A DNA stretch of 64,000 bases from Saprospiraceae bacterium (lineage in GTDB: Bacteria; Bacteroidota; Bacteroidia; Chitinophagales; Saprospiraceae), in contig JAHCHX010000004.1 in NCBI GenBank assembly GCA_026129545.1, forward strand, positions 62,001-126,000, given 5' to 3'. Positions within the stretch are counted from its first letter, which is position 1. The number at the start of each line of letters is the position of its first letter. The notes below the pieces were generated by a model that saw only the letters and a program-made list of their open reading frames with translations, made no database searches and had not been told where the DNA came from. Positions 41,291 through 51,126 of this stretch are shown here, piece after piece. The position numbers were made by a program, and so were the translations under genes.

Positions 41291-41412
41291 CACACTACTG
41301 GCCATTTTCAAATTTGCCACGAAGTCACAAAGACGCAAAGCAAAATACGCATTGATTTGCCGCATTCTGTGCCTTTGTGTCTTGCAGCACAAAAATAATG
41401 TCCGGTAGTGTG
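41291..41412. repeat. MITE-like element, copy 2 (inverted)
   Basis: Reverse-complement copy of 745-867. Ends CACACTACTGG and CCGGTAGTGTG. Located in the 41259-41545 gap, which has no gene; a solo ACTTAGG-type end (CCTAAGTTTTTACGAAA) lies near 41496-41515. Confidence 0.75.
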
Positions 41413-41545
41413 AGGCAGAAGGCTGACTTCATCTCCGCTAAAACAGTATGCGACCTAAAAGCAAGTCTTACATTCCTCCGCCTTCTACCCTCTACCTAAG
41501 TTTTTACGAAAGCGCATATTTTCGCCCCAACCATTTTGCATTGCT

Positions 41546-42073
41546 ATGAAACGACCAAAAAAAGGTGAGTACGCCCCTTTTCACGAGACCTATTTGAAAG
41601 TGGTACCCTCGCGTGGGACCGCGCGGAGCTTGCTGAAAAAAACCTTCAAGGAGTTCCAGCAGCTGATGAACGGGCTGCCGGCGGAAATGGGCGATTACGC
41701 CTACGCTCCGGGCAAATGGACCATCAAGCAGCTGCTGATACATCTGATTGATTCCGAGCGCGTGTTCTCCTATCGCATCCTGTCCTTCATGCGTGGCGAC
41801 CGCATCGCCCTGCCGGGATTCAATCAGGATATTTGGATGGAGGAGGTGGACGTGTCGAAACGCAGCATCAAGGACTTGATGAAAGAATGGAAAACCGTGC
41901 GCGACAACACGCTTTTTCTCTTGCAGCAATGCAGCGAGGAACAGTCAAAATTCCTTGGCACGGCGGCGGGCTGGAAGGTGACGCCCCGTGCGTTGTTCTA
42001 CGTCATCGTCGGCCATCAAATTCACCACACCAACGTGTTGAAAGATAAGTACCTTGCGCCGCCTACCACCTGA
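41546..42073 (+). CDS. DinB-family protein
   Basis: 175 residues. The DinB four-helix bundle is suggested by YAPGKWTIKQLLIHLIDSERVFSYRILSF, with metal-binding His in LIHLID and the pair in VGHQIHHTNVLKD. Members are damage-inducible or thiol S-transferases (bacillithiol-type); the specific reaction is unknown. Confidence 0.85.
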   Translation: MKRPKKGEYAPFHETYLKVVPSRGTARSLLKKTFKEFQQLMNGLPAEMGDYAYAPGKWTIKQLLIHLIDSERVFSYRILSFMRGDRIALPGFNQDIWMEEVDVSKRSIKDLMKEWKTVRDNTLFLLQQCSEEQSKFLGTAAGWKVTPRALFYVIVGHQIHHTNVLKDKYLAPPTT

Positions 42074-42078
42074 CCATT

Positions 42079-42184
42079 TTATACCTCGATTCGCTAGGGT
42101 TGTCGGATGCTCATGATTGCTCTCCCAGATTTTGAGCGGATTGCACTTTTAGCCATGCTTAGAACTTGGCGGCGCGAGGCATAA
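42079..42184 (+). repeat. MITE-like ATACCTTGATTCGCTAG element, copy B
   Basis: Begins TTATACCTCGATTCGCTAGG and ends GGCGGCGCGAGGCATAA; the ends form an imperfect 10-base inverted repeat. Forms the leader of the desaturase gene. Confidence 0.75.
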
Positions 42185-42252
42185 GTAATTTCCTGTTTTT
42201 CAATATTTTATGGGCGAGGCATCTCTTGCCCCACTTTTTTTCTGCCGACACC

Positions 42253-43284
42253 ATGCGAACATTAGGCGAAATCCACGACCCTGTTTTTCACGAAAAGGAC
42301 TACAATGCCATCGAACGTTTTTTCCTCCGCTTCATCCGGGACAAACGGGACTTGCCCTTCGTGTTCCTGTGCCTGAAAATCGTGTTTTCCATCATTCCCG
42401 TTTCCATAGCAATTTTTTTTGCGGAAGGCATCTACTGGTGGGCGCTCGCCGCAGTCTTTGTGGGCTTGCAAGTGCTCTTGTTGGGGCCTTTTATCCTGAT
42501 GCTTCACAACACGAGCCACAATCCCTTCTTCAAAAGAGAGTACGCACTGAGCAATCGAATCATCCCTTGGGGCTTGTGTCCTTTCATGGGGCAAACGCCC
42601 GACACCTATTTTAGCCATCACATAGGGATGCACCATGCGGAGAACAATCTTGCGCTTGACACCAGCTCGACGATGCGCTATCAGCGCGACAGTTTTGCCG
42701 ACTTTCTGAAGTATTTTTTTCGCTTCTTTTTCATCGGCATCGTGGAACTCGCCCGCTACCTTCGGCTCAAAAACAAGCGGTCTTTCTTGAAAAGAGCAGT
42801 GGTCGGCGAAATCGCGTTCCTTGCCGCCTGCATCACGCTGGCTTGGTTCGACTGGCCATCCACGGTAGTTGTCTTTGTGGTGCCGTTGGTCATTGTGCGT
42901 TTCTTGATGATGACGGGCAACTGGGCACAACACGCTTTCGTGGCATCGCACGCGCCCGAAAACAACTACCTCAACAGCATCACTTGCATCAACAACGCCT
43001 ACAACAAACAGTGTTTCAACGACGGCTACCACATCGGGCACCATCTGCGGCCCCACCTCCACTGGACTGAAATGCCCAAGGATTTTGTGAACAACACCGA
43101 CAAGTACGCTGCGAACAAAGCACTTGTTTTTGAAGGGGTTGACTACAACCAGATATGGGCCATGCTGATGCTTCGGCGCTATGATAAGTTGGCCGACCAC
43201 TTGGTCAACATACACGGGATGTACGCCTCCAAAGAGGAGGCCATGGCGCTGATGATGGAACGGACAAGAAAATTTGAAAACTAA
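42253..43284 (+). CDS. Fatty acid desaturase family protein
   Basis: 343 residues from the ATG at 42253 (MRTLGEIHDPVFHEKDYNAI). Three His clusters that bind the di-iron centre: LMLHNTSHNPF (about 110), YFSHHIGMHHAENN (about 145) and DGYHIGHHLRPHLHW (about 260). Four or more hydrophobic segments. It probably introduces a double bond into a membrane lipid acyl chain. It converges with a fatty-acid CoA ligase gene, 8 bp apart. Confidence 0.87.
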   Translation: MRTLGEIHDPVFHEKDYNAIERFFLRFIRDKRDLPFVFLCLKIVFSIIPVSIAIFFAEGIYWWALAAVFVGLQVLLLGPFILMLHNTSHNPFFKREYALSNRIIPWGLCPFMGQTPDTYFSHHIGMHHAENNLALDTSSTMRYQRDSFADFLKYFFRFFFIGIVELARYLRLKNKRSFLKRAVVGEIAFLAACITLAWFDWPSTVVVFVVPLVIVRFLMMTGNWAQHAFVASHAPENNYLNSITCINNAYNKQCFNDGYHIGHHLRPHLHWTEMPKDFVNNTDKYAANKALVFEGVDYNQIWAMLMLRRYDKLADHLVNIHGMYASKEEAMALMMERTRKFEN

Positions 43285-43292
43285 GTCTCGCC

Positions 43293-45077
43293 TTATTTGA
43301 ACATCTGTTCGATGACTGCCTCGAATTTTTTCTCGATGAACTCCCGCTTCAATTTGAGCGTGGGCGTGAGCAGCCCGTTTTCGGAAGTCCAAGGCTCGTG
43401 CAGCAGATGAAAAACGCGCACCTTCTCGATAGGGCCGAGCCTTTCCCCGTTGACGCGCTCTATTTCTTGCCGGAAAAGTTTGTCCACTTTGGGATTCAGC
43501 ACCATGAACTGCGGCGAGGTCCAATGCACGTTGTTTTCGCGGCACCATGTCTCCAGCATATCGAAGTTGGGTACGATAAGGGCCCCGACGTGAGGCCGAT
43601 TCAGCCCCACGCACATCGCTTGGCTGATGAAGGGCGACAGGGCGAGTTGTTGTTCCACAAAAGCCGGAGCGACGAATTTGCCCGTCGTGGTCTTGAAAAT
43701 TTCGCTTTTCCGCCCTGTTATTTTCAAAAAACGCTTGAACTCGAACTTGCCCATATCACCGGTCTTGAACCAGCCATCGTCGGAAAAGCGGGCAGCCGTC
43801 TCGTCGGGCAAGTTGTGATAGCCCACCATCACGTTAGGCCCACGCACCTCTATTTCGCCCTCGCCCTGCTCATCCGCCTCCACGATGCGCACTTCCACGC
43901 CCGGCGCAGGGATGCCTACCGTGCCAAAATGCACGCCACCCGGCTCAAAGCGATTGAAAGCGATTACAGGGCTAGTTTCCGTGAGGCCATAACCTTCGCG
44001 CACGTCAATGCGGGCTGCGGAAAAAAGCCTGCCGAGGCGCGGCTGCAAGGCTGCCGCCCCGACGGCAATGTATCGGATGCGGCTGCCCATTCGCTTGCGC
44101 CAATGCCTGAACACCAACACATCGGCCACCCAGCGTTTGAGTAGATAGTCCAGCGGCATCGCCCTGCCACCCGAGTATGGGAACCGCTCGCCGAGCGCAA
44201 TGGCCCAATCCATCACCTTTTTTTTGAGCGGCCCGCTACGGTTGCGCTCTTCCATCAGCCGTTCGTGCATTCTTTCGAGAATGCGCGGCACGGCTGTGAC
44301 GATGTGCGGGCGCACATCTGGCAACAGGCGTGGCAAGTTTTCCGCCGCATCGGCGTACCAGACAGGCGTGCCCGCCGCTTGGTACACATACGTCACCATG
44401 CGCTCGAAAATGTGGCTGAGCGGCAAAAAACTCAACGCCGTCACGTCTGGTCCGACGGGCACAATGGCGAGCACGGATTTGATATTGCTGACAATGTTTG
44501 CATGAGACAACATCACGCCTTTGGGCATCCCTGTGGTGCCGGAAGTGTAGAGCAGCGTCGCTAAGTCGCGTTCGCTTATTCCATCGCGGATGTATTGGAT
44601 TTTTTCCAAATCGCGGGTGCTGGGCGCTTGAAGCATCTGCCCCCATGGCCGCCAGCCATCATGCTCGTCATTTTCAAAAGAAAAAACAAACTCCGGCGAC
44701 ACGGCAGCCTCACGCAGTCGCTCGAACATGGCAGCGTTGCTCACAAAAAATCCGCGCAAACCCGCGTCGCGGGCGATGTGCGCTATCTCGTCGCGTCTCG
44801 ATGTGGCATGAACGGGCACTGGCACGACCCCTATCTGGAGCATCGCCGCATCGGCTATGGCCCACTGCGGGCTGCCACAATGCGCAAGAATGCCCACGCG
44901 GTCGCCTTTGTGAAAGCCCAAGTGAAGCATCCCGGCGCTCAGTTCGTCGCGCGTTTTGAGCAGTTCTTGCGTGCTCCACGTCTGCCATCCGCCTTGCACA
45001 CGCTCTGCCAGCGCCACCTGATGGGGGTATCGCTGTTGTTGATATTCAAGTATCTCGAACAGTCGCGTGAAGTCCAT
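43293..45077 (-). CDS. Long-chain fatty-acid:CoA ligase (AMP-forming)
   Basis: 594 residues of the ANL superfamily. The P-loop LLYTSGTTGMPKGVMLSHANI (about residue 180), A8-type YGLTETSPVIAFNR, AMP-binding WFKTGDMGKFE and the C-terminal hinge ITGRKSEIFKTTTGKFVAP are present. It activates long-chain fatty acids to acyl-CoA. Located next to a desaturase gene, convergent. Confidence 0.92.
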   Translation of the reverse strand: MDFTRLFEILEYQQQRYPHQVALAERVQGGWQTWSTQELLKTRDELSAGMLHLGFHKGDRVGILAHCGSPQWAIADAAMLQIGVVPVPVHATSRRDEIAHIARDAGLRGFFVSNAAMFERLREAAVSPEFVFSFENDEHDGWRPWGQMLQAPSTRDLEKIQYIRDGISERDLATLLYTSGTTGMPKGVMLSHANIVSNIKSVLAIVPVGPDVTALSFLPLSHIFERMVTYVYQAAGTPVWYADAAENLPRLLPDVRPHIVTAVPRILERMHERLMEERNRSGPLKKKVMDWAIALGERFPYSGGRAMPLDYLLKRWVADVLVFRHWRKRMGSRIRYIAVGAAALQPRLGRLFSAARIDVREGYGLTETSPVIAFNRFEPGGVHFGTVGIPAPGVEVRIVEADEQGEGEIEVRGPNVMVGYHNLPDETAARFSDDGWFKTGDMGKFEFKRFLKITGRKSEIFKTTTGKFVAPAFVEQQLALSPFISQAMCVGLNRPHVGALIVPNFDMLETWCRENNVHWTSPQFMVLNPKVDKLFRQEIERVNGERLGPIEKVRVFHLLHEPWTSENGLLTPTLKLKREFIEKKFEAVIEQMFK

Positions 45078-45081
45078 GCGT

Positions 45082-46227
45082 TTAGTGGCTTTTGGGTTTT
45101 TCTTCCGATATTTTAGAAAAACCGAAGAGGTCTTTCATTTTTGTATAAATATCCGTGTTGTCGTACACGCCGTTGAACTGCTCGGCACCCGGACCGTATG
45201 CAAACACCGGGACGAGGGAAGCCGTGTGTTGAGCCGTCACGAACACCATTTCGAGGCTGTCTTTGCCGCGTCCCTGTTCGAGTGCCATGCCGCCGGTTTC
45301 ATGGTCGGCGGTGACGATGACGAGCGTGTGGCCGTCTGCTTCCGCGAATTTCAGCACCTCGCCGATGGCCAGGTCGAAGTCGAGCATTTCGCGCACCAGA
45401 CTGGGTGCGTTTTTCGCGTGGCAAGCCCAGTCAATTTGCGAGCCTTCTATCATTAGGAAAAACCCTTTTTCGCTTCGTTTTTTCAAAAATGGAGGTGCCA
45501 TTTGTGCGGCCAATGGCAAGTAATCGCGGCCTTTGGTGGCGCTTTCGGGTTCTTCATTGGCCGCAAACCAAGCAAAGGGGCGTTCGGGCGATGGGGTTAC
45601 GTCGCTCAGTTGTTTTTGGGAAAAATCGGTGACGTAATAGTTTTTGGCGGTCAGTTCTCGCACCAAGTCGCGTTGGTCAGCCGTCCGCTGGTTGAAGTAT
45701 TTTAGCCCGCCGCCGATAAACAGGTCAATATCGGTTTGTAGAAAAAAGGTGGCGATGGCCTGCATATCGGAGCGGTCGGGCACATGCGCAATGAACGAGG
45801 CCGGGGTGGCGTGGGTGATGCTGGAGGTCGCCACCAAGCCAGTGGCCAGCCCGTTTTGCTCGGCTTGCTCGAGTATGGTGAGGCAAGGAGATTTGTCTTT
45901 GCACACCCCGACGGCCCCGTTGAAGGTTTTGCAGCCACAAGAGAAAGCCGTTGCGCCAGCGCCCGAATCGGTCACGATATGTTTGGCCGAATGGGTCTTG
46001 ATAAGCCCTGTGATGGGAAAATGCTCCAAGTGGAGGCTGTTGCCATTGGAGTAAAGACCTGCCGTGATTTGAGTCAGCCCCATGCCATCGCCAATCATCA
46101 GGATGATATTTTTGGGTTGGGCGCCAGCGGTGAGAAGAGGTCTTTCATCTTCCAAGAATTGGAAAGAAGAAAGAAGGAGAACAGGCAACAACAGGATAAA
46201 GGTCAGTTTTTTCACGAATCCTACCAT
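45082..46227 (-). CDS. Alkaline phosphatase
   Basis: 381 residues from the ATG at 46227 with signal peptide MVGFVKKLTFILLLPVLLLS. The active site is present: metal Asp in MIGDGMGLTQ, nucleophile Ser in IVTDSGAGATAFSCG, metal ligands in TADHETGGMALE. A periplasmic or surface metal-dependent phosphomonoesterase. It ends 4 nt before the ligase gene, on the same strand, and follows dprA by 17 nt, so the three may be cotranscribed. Confidence 0.92.
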   Translation of the reverse strand: MVGFVKKLTFILLLPVLLLSSFQFLEDERPLLTAGAQPKNIILMIGDGMGLTQITAGLYSNGNSLHLEHFPITGLIKTHSAKHIVTDSGAGATAFSCGCKTFNGAVGVCKDKSPCLTILEQAEQNGLATGLVATSSITHATPASFIAHVPDRSDMQAIATFFLQTDIDLFIGGGLKYFNQRTADQRDLVRELTAKNYYVTDFSQKQLSDVTPSPERPFAWFAANEEPESATKGRDYLPLAAQMAPPFLKKRSEKGFFLMIEGSQIDWACHAKNAPSLVREMLDFDLAIGEVLKFAEADGHTLVIVTADHETGGMALEQGRGKDSLEMVFVTAQHTASLVPVFAYGPGAEQFNGVYDNTDIYTKMKDLFGFSKISEEKPKSH

Positions 46228-46244
46228 TCTTGATGATGAAATAA

Positions 46245-47351
46245 TCATGCAGAAACCAGGTACCGCTTTCCGGGCAGCGTCCGTATCACGCCTTTGAACT
46301 CTAAGCCCAAGATAATGGAGGCCAATTCGCCTGGCGTGAGTTGGGCGGCCTTCGAGAGGTGGTCAATCGAAATTTCCGGTTGGTCGCGCACGATGCTGAG
46401 GATATTGGTTTCGGCGGGGTTAAGGTCGAGGAAAAGTTGGGTTTGCACGGATTTTTGTTTGCTGGCCTCGTCCCAGCGAAGGGCAGCGGCGATGTCGGCG
46501 GCAGATTCCACGAGTTTTGCCTCTTCTTTTTTGAGGAGCAGATTGCAGCCCGCACTCTTGGCATCGCGCACCCGACCGGGCACGGCGAACAACTCGCGTT
46601 CGTATTGTGTGGCCAATTCAGCGGAAATCATGGAGCCTCCGCTGGCAGCCGTTTCTACCACGACGAGCGCGTCGCTCAGCCCGGCGATGATGCGGTTGCG
46701 CATGGGGAAATGCTCGCGGTCGGGTCTGGTGTCGTGCACATACTCCGTCACCAATCCGCCATTTTCGAGCATCTTGAGCGCGACGCTGCGGTGTTGGCTG
46801 GGGTAGATGTTGCTCAAGCCATGTCCCAGCACACCGATATTGGGCATATCCAAGGCGCAAGACTTGCGATGCGCCGTGATGTCTATGCCAAAAGCCAGCC
46901 CGCTGACCACTACCACGTTGTATGCTTTCAATCCCTCCACTATTTCCTCGCATATTACCTTGCCATAGTCGGTCGGCTGGCGGGTGCCCACGATGGCGAC
47001 TACCCGACGGGCTGCCAACAAATCGAGCGAGGAACCCTTGAAAAATATCATCGGAGGACAATCGTGGCACTGCTTGAGCCGTGCGGGATACTGTTCGTGT
47101 GTGTAAAAAAGCGCCTCCACGTTGTGTTGTTCGAGAAAAGCCATCTCGCGTTCGGCTAATTGAAGTGGGGCTGCGGAGAGCAGATAATCCGCCGTGATGG
47201 GGCCTACGCCGGGTATTTTGACCAACTCTTTTCGAGGAGCGCGAAACACTGCCTCGGCGCTGCCGCAATAGCTGACGAGCACTTTGGAAGTGACAGGGCC
47301 TACTTGCGGCACTAATGTCAAGGCGATTTGATGTTGGAGGCTATCGGTCAT
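46245..47351 (-). CDS. dprA: DNA-processing protein DprA/Smf
   Basis: 368 residues. The Rossmann-like core has VAIVGTRQPTDYG, VVVSGLAFGIDITAHR, GVLGHGLSNIYP, HFPMRNRIIAGLSDALVVVE and FAVPGRVRDAKSAGCN. A C-terminal winged helix (about 305-365, ILSIVRDQPEISIDHLSKA) follows. It loads RecA on incoming single-stranded DNA during transformation. No sign of decay. Confidence 0.93.
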   Translation of the reverse strand: MTDSLQHQIALTLVPQVGPVTSKVLVSYCGSAEAVFRAPRKELVKIPGVGPITADYLLSAAPLQLAEREMAFLEQHNVEALFYTHEQYPARLKQCHDCPPMIFFKGSSLDLLAARRVVAIVGTRQPTDYGKVICEEIVEGLKAYNVVVVSGLAFGIDITAHRKSCALDMPNIGVLGHGLSNIYPSQHRSVALKMLENGGLVTEYVHDTRPDREHFPMRNRIIAGLSDALVVVETAASGGSMISAELATQYERELFAVPGRVRDAKSAGCNLLLKKEEAKLVESAADIAAALRWDEASKQKSVQTQLFLDLNPAETNILSIVRDQPEISIDHLSKAAQLTPGELASIILGLEFKGVIRTLPGKRYLVSA

Positions 47352-47532
47352 TTAAAAAAGCGGTCAATGTGGGCCATAGAAGGAGCGTCGCGGCACTTGA
47401 AAGAGCTTGGCCCAGTCCATCGTGCCGCCCCGAACGAGCGTGATGCCCTCGTTGATTGGCGATTGTTCCTTAATTTTGGCCGGAAAAATAGGGAGATAAC
47501 CTCAAAACAGAAGACCACCAAAGCTTTTTCAC

Positions 47533-48141
47533 ATGAAAATTCCCAGAGTCGAGACGCTCATCATCTTGGTCTTTTTTGGTTGTGTAGTCCTGTGGGCTAT
47601 TTCAAAATGCGGCACTCAACGCGCTGATTTTGTGCGCCACGCACGGGAATTGAACGAAGACGAGCCGACCGAGCGCCCCACCCAACGCGACACAGCCGTG
47701 GCACGACGCCCCACGCCCCCGCCCGTGAACACACAAAACCCGACACCAGCCCCGCCTGTGGCTACCACCCCGACCACTGCCGCTCCCATACCTCAGCCCG
47801 GCGCACAGCCTGCCAGGCCCACTATCTCAAACCAGCCCAGCCCCGCCGCGGCCGAACCTTCCGCCACAAACCCCAAATATGCCACGCTCTATGTCACCAT
47901 CGAAGGGCTGAAAGTGCGCAAGGAACCCGGCCTGAAAGGAGAAACCATCGCCAAACTCCAACTTTATGAACCTGTGACATTTTTGAACCAAAAAACCGAT
48001 TGGACGCAGGAAATCAGCCTTGGCCTTGAAAAGGTGACCGACCATTGGGTCAAAATCCGCACCCAAACGGGCAAAGAAGGGTGGGTGTTTGGCGCTGGCC
48101 TGCATTACTACAAGATGAAAAGGCAGGGCGTCTTGGAATAA
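47533..48141 (+). CDS. Membrane-anchored SH3b-domain protein
   Basis: 202 residues with an N-terminal membrane anchor (VETLIILVFFGCVVLWAI), a Pro/Thr/Ala-rich spacer (about 45-110), and a C-terminal SH3 domain (LKVRKEPGLKGETIAKL...GWVFGAGLHYYK). It probably spans to the cell wall. It is followed 63 nt later by the NUDIX gene. Confidence 0.7.
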   Translation: MKIPRVETLIILVFFGCVVLWAISKCGTQRADFVRHARELNEDEPTERPTQRDTAVARRPTPPPVNTQNPTPAPPVATTPTTAAPIPQPGAQPARPTISNQPSPAAAEPSATNPKYATLYVTIEGLKVRKEPGLKGETIAKLQLYEPVTFLNQKTDWTQEISLGLEKVTDHWVKIRTQTGKEGWVFGAGLHYYKMKRQGVLE

Positions 48142-48203
48142 TCGCTCGTAGTGCCTACCGAAACCCTTCCCTGCAACCTTCCAACCGTACTACACGTCAA
48201 CAA

Positions 48204-48788
48204 ATGGCATTTCAATGGAAAGGTCGTCAACCCGACCAAAGCCCCAACCCTTGGAAAACCCTCTCCGCTCAGACAGTTTACGAAAACCCGTGGATTCGGG
48301 TAGAACACCGAGACGTGCTCAACCCATCTGGCGGCGCGGGCATCTATGGGGTTGTTCATTTTAAAAACACAGCCATCGGCATCGTGCCCCTCGACGACGA
48401 AGGTTGCACTTGGCTTGTGGGCCAATATCGCTACACGCTGAAAAGATATTCGTGGGAAATCCCCGAAGGCGGCGGCTTGGTGGATACTGACCCGCTCGAA
48501 TCGGCCAAACGGGAACTCTTGGAGGAAACGGGCATCATTGCTCGACGCTGGACACCCTTGCTGGAGATGCATATCTCAAACTCCGTGACAGATGAGTATG
48601 GAGTTGTATATGTGGCACAGGATTTGGTAATGGGTAAAGCACAGCCCGAAGAAACAGAACAGTTGCTCATTCGCCGCCTACCATTCAGCGAAGCCGTGGA
48701 AATGGTCATGCGGGGCGACATCACGGATTCTCTCTCGATGGTCGCGCTTTTGAAAGTTAACGAATGGCTGAGAAACGGCATCATATAA
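48204..48788 (+). CDS. NUDIX hydrolase (ADP-ribose pyrophosphatase-like)
   Basis: 194 residues from the ATG at 48204. The NUDIX helix is GGLVDTDPLESAKRELLEET, a variant with one residue fewer than the canonical spacing, as in several bacterial ADP-ribose pyrophosphatases. Substrate is a nucleotide diphosphate derivative; which one is not shown. Confidence 0.88.
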   Translation: MAFQWKGRQPDQSPNPWKTLSAQTVYENPWIRVEHRDVLNPSGGAGIYGVVHFKNTAIGIVPLDDEGCTWLVGQYRYTLKRYSWEIPEGGGLVDTDPLESAKRELLEETGIIARRWTPLLEMHISNSVTDEYGVVYVAQDLVMGKAQPEETEQLLIRRLPFSEAVEMVMRGDITDSLSMVALLKVNEWLRNGII

Positions 48789-48911
48789 GCAACTGGTCAG
48801 ACACGTTTTGATTTTAATAACACTAAGCCCATGTAACCAATACCCTTTTTGGGCGTTTACTTTGCATTTTTTTAATCAAAACGATAAATCTCGCTTCGTC
48901 CCCCGTAGCTT

Positions 48912-50039
48912 ATGCTGACTTTAAAACGATTCTTCATCGCAGATGTGACTTTGCTAACCGCTTGTCTCGCAATTGTTTGGCTAAGTATCGAGCGTCCCGC
49001 TTCCTTAGCCTTGAGCGCAGGCATGGCTGGTCTGTTCAACGCACCTTACGAGCCAGCTTCCGCAAGCGAAGCAGTGCCTGCGGTGAAAGAAACCACTCCC
49101 ACGATAGGCACTTCCGATTCCAAAGCAACCATATTGGTCGAAACATCCAAACCAAGAGCCACCAAGCGCAGACTTTCCTCCAAAGTGCTTGTGCCCGGAG
49201 GCCCCGACACGATTCCGTATCTTTCTTTCGACCCCTCGATGCTGAAAGCCATGTTTGAGCAGGCCAACTATCTGCGCCGCTCCGATGTCCCCAAGACTGG
49301 GGCATCCGGCATATCCAAAGAAGAAATGCTCCGCACGGTGGAGCTGCTGCAAAATGTGCAACTGCTCGACCCCACTGTGATGCTCACCACTTTCGACTTC
49401 TACGGTATCAACACCGATTTGCACAACAACCGCGTTCGTATGACGGGCTACTACACCCCCGTTATCAAAGCCAGCCGTGTCCGCACGAGCGAATACACGG
49501 TGCCCATGTTGCGGCGGCCCGAATCGAACGTTCCGCCAGCCGAGCTCATCGAAGAAGGGGCACTCGAAGGAAGAGGCCTTGAGTTGGCATGGTTGCGGAG
49601 CAAAAAAGAATTGGCGAACGCTCAGCTGCAAGGCAACTGCTTGGTGGAATTTTCTGACGGGCAGCGCCAACATTTCGGCTTTGGCGGCTCCGTGAAGCGG
49701 TCGAAAGGCGGCAAGGGCAAGTATGTTTTCTTTACGCCTGTTGACAATGAGGTGCTTGGCTGTGGGTTTTTCCCACTTACGGCGGGTTATTCTGTGGCTG
49801 TTGACCCTCGCTTCATACCTATTGGCAGCACGCTCTTGGCTGAGTTGCCCAACATCGACGCGAATGGCAAACTCCTGGGCTACACCTATCGCATCATTTT
49901 CGCCCAAGACCGAGGCGGAGCCATTCTGACCACCAAGCGGATGGACTTGTACTCGGGCGTAGGTCAGATGGGCTTGCAAGAAGCCCGTAAAATCAATCGC
50001 TATGGCAGGCTTTGGCTGATGTTGCCAAAGGAAAGATGA
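48912..50039 (+). CDS. mltA: Lytic murein transglycosylase A
   Basis: 375 residues with an N-terminal hydrophobic anchor. The MltA family motifs are RMTGYYTPVIKAS (about 177), AVDPRFIPIGSTLLAEL (about 300) and the 3D-domain FAQDRGGAILTTKRMDLYSGVGQMG. It cleaves peptidoglycan glycan chains to 1,6-anhydro ends. It is followed 14 nt later by an LpxL-like acyltransferase, likely an envelope operon. Confidence 0.88.
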   Translation: MLTLKRFFIADVTLLTACLAIVWLSIERPASLALSAGMAGLFNAPYEPASASEAVPAVKETTPTIGTSDSKATILVETSKPRATKRRLSSKVLVPGGPDTIPYLSFDPSMLKAMFEQANYLRRSDVPKTGASGISKEEMLRTVELLQNVQLLDPTVMLTTFDFYGINTDLHNNRVRMTGYYTPVIKASRVRTSEYTVPMLRRPESNVPPAELIEEGALEGRGLELAWLRSKKELANAQLQGNCLVEFSDGQRQHFGFGGSVKRSKGGKGKYVFFTPVDNEVLGCGFFPLTAGYSVAVDPRFIPIGSTLLAELPNIDANGKLLGYTYRIIFAQDRGGAILTTKRMDLYSGVGQMGLQEARKINRYGRLWLMLPKER

Positions 50040-50053
50040 GGCGTTTCTGACGA

Positions 50054-50929
50054 ATGACGGATTACATCGGCTATTTCTTCCTGCGCGTCATTATCGAGAT
50101 ATTTCGGTTCGTGCCTTTTCGGATAGTTTACGCTATATCCGATGGGTTAGCGTATCTGCTGCTCCGTGTTGTCGGGTATCGCAAAGGGGTAGTCGCTGAA
50201 AACCTGCGGCGGGCATTCCCCGAAAAAGACGATGCGGAGATAAAGCGATTGATGTGGCTTTCTTACCAAAATCTGGCCGACAACACGCTTGAAAGTCTCA
50301 AACTCTTCACCACGCCTATCCCCGAAATCCATCGCCGCTGCCCTGTGCTCAACCCCGAGTTGGTAAATCAATATCTCGACCAAGGGCAGCCCATCATTCT
50401 CGCCGGGAGCCATTACAACAACTGGGAAATTTGTGGCATCACCATGCCCCCGCACTTTCACGGGGCCACGGTGACGGCTTTCAAGCCGCTGTCGAACAAG
50501 CTGATGGACCGCTATCTCAATAGTGCCCGCTCCCGAACGGGTATGGAGATGGTGGGTATGGAAGACACATTCAAGGAAATGCGCAAGCGGGCAGGCAAAC
50601 CGGTTGTTTATATTTTGCTGGCCGACCAGTCGCCGAGCAGTCGGAAAAGCGCGCATTGGGTGCCGTTCTTTGGGCAAGACACCGCCTCGTTGCCGGGCAC
50701 CGATGTGCTGGCGCGAAAATTCGGCTTTCCCGTACTTTATTTTCATGTGAGGCGCACCAAGCGCGGCTTTTATGAGGTTGAGTTCTTCGAAATCTGGAAA
50801 AACCCGCACGAGGCTGCCGAAATGGACATCACTCGCGCTTATGCTCGTCATTTGGAGGCCATCATCAGGGAGCAGCCGGAAAATTGGCTGTGGAGCCACA
50901 AACGCTGGAAAATCAAGCGCGAATCTTGA
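50054..50929 (+). CDS. Lipid A biosynthesis (LpxL/HtrB-type) acyltransferase
   Basis: 291 residues. The LpxL family is recognised by the N-terminal helix (YFFLRVIIEIFRFVPFRIVYAI), the catalytic GSHYNNWEICG (H-x4-E/D) near residue 118 and ADQSPSSRKSAHWVPFFGQDT. It transfers an acyl chain to lipid A or a related lipid at the inner membrane. Immediately downstream of mltA. Confidence 0.88.
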   Translation: MTDYIGYFFLRVIIEIFRFVPFRIVYAISDGLAYLLLRVVGYRKGVVAENLRRAFPEKDDAEIKRLMWLSYQNLADNTLESLKLFTTPIPEIHRRCPVLNPELVNQYLDQGQPIILAGSHYNNWEICGITMPPHFHGATVTAFKPLSNKLMDRYLNSARSRTGMEMVGMEDTFKEMRKRAGKPVVYILLADQSPSSRKSAHWVPFFGQDTASLPGTDVLARKFGFPVLYFHVRRTKRGFYEVEFFEIWKNPHEAAEMDITRAYARHLEAIIREQPENWLWSHKRWKIKRES

Positions 50930-50981
50930 AAAACCAGCTATTGAGTATGTGCGGAATGACCGCTTTGAAAGCAAGGGTAAA

Positions 50982-51088
50982 GTACATCTTGATTCGCTAG
51001 GACTTGTCAGATGAGCATGATTGATGTCTTTGATTTTGACCGGATTGTGCTTGTGGTCATGCTCAAAATTTGGCGGTGCGAGGTAAAA
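50982..51088 (+). repeat. MITE-like ATACCTTGATTCGCTAG element, copy C
   Basis: Begins GTACATCTTGATTCGCTAGG and ends TTGGCGGTGCGAGGTAAA, matching copies at 35962 and 42079. Lies between the acyltransferase and BLUF genes, which converge. Confidence 0.7.
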
Positions 51089-51126
51089 CATTCCCATGAA
51101 CGGCCATGCCACACCTATTCAGGGGC

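Noticed and set aside
42262..43614. 450-residue minus-strand ORF
   Set aside because: Antisense of the desaturase gene and overlapping the fatty-acid ligase gene; no domain.
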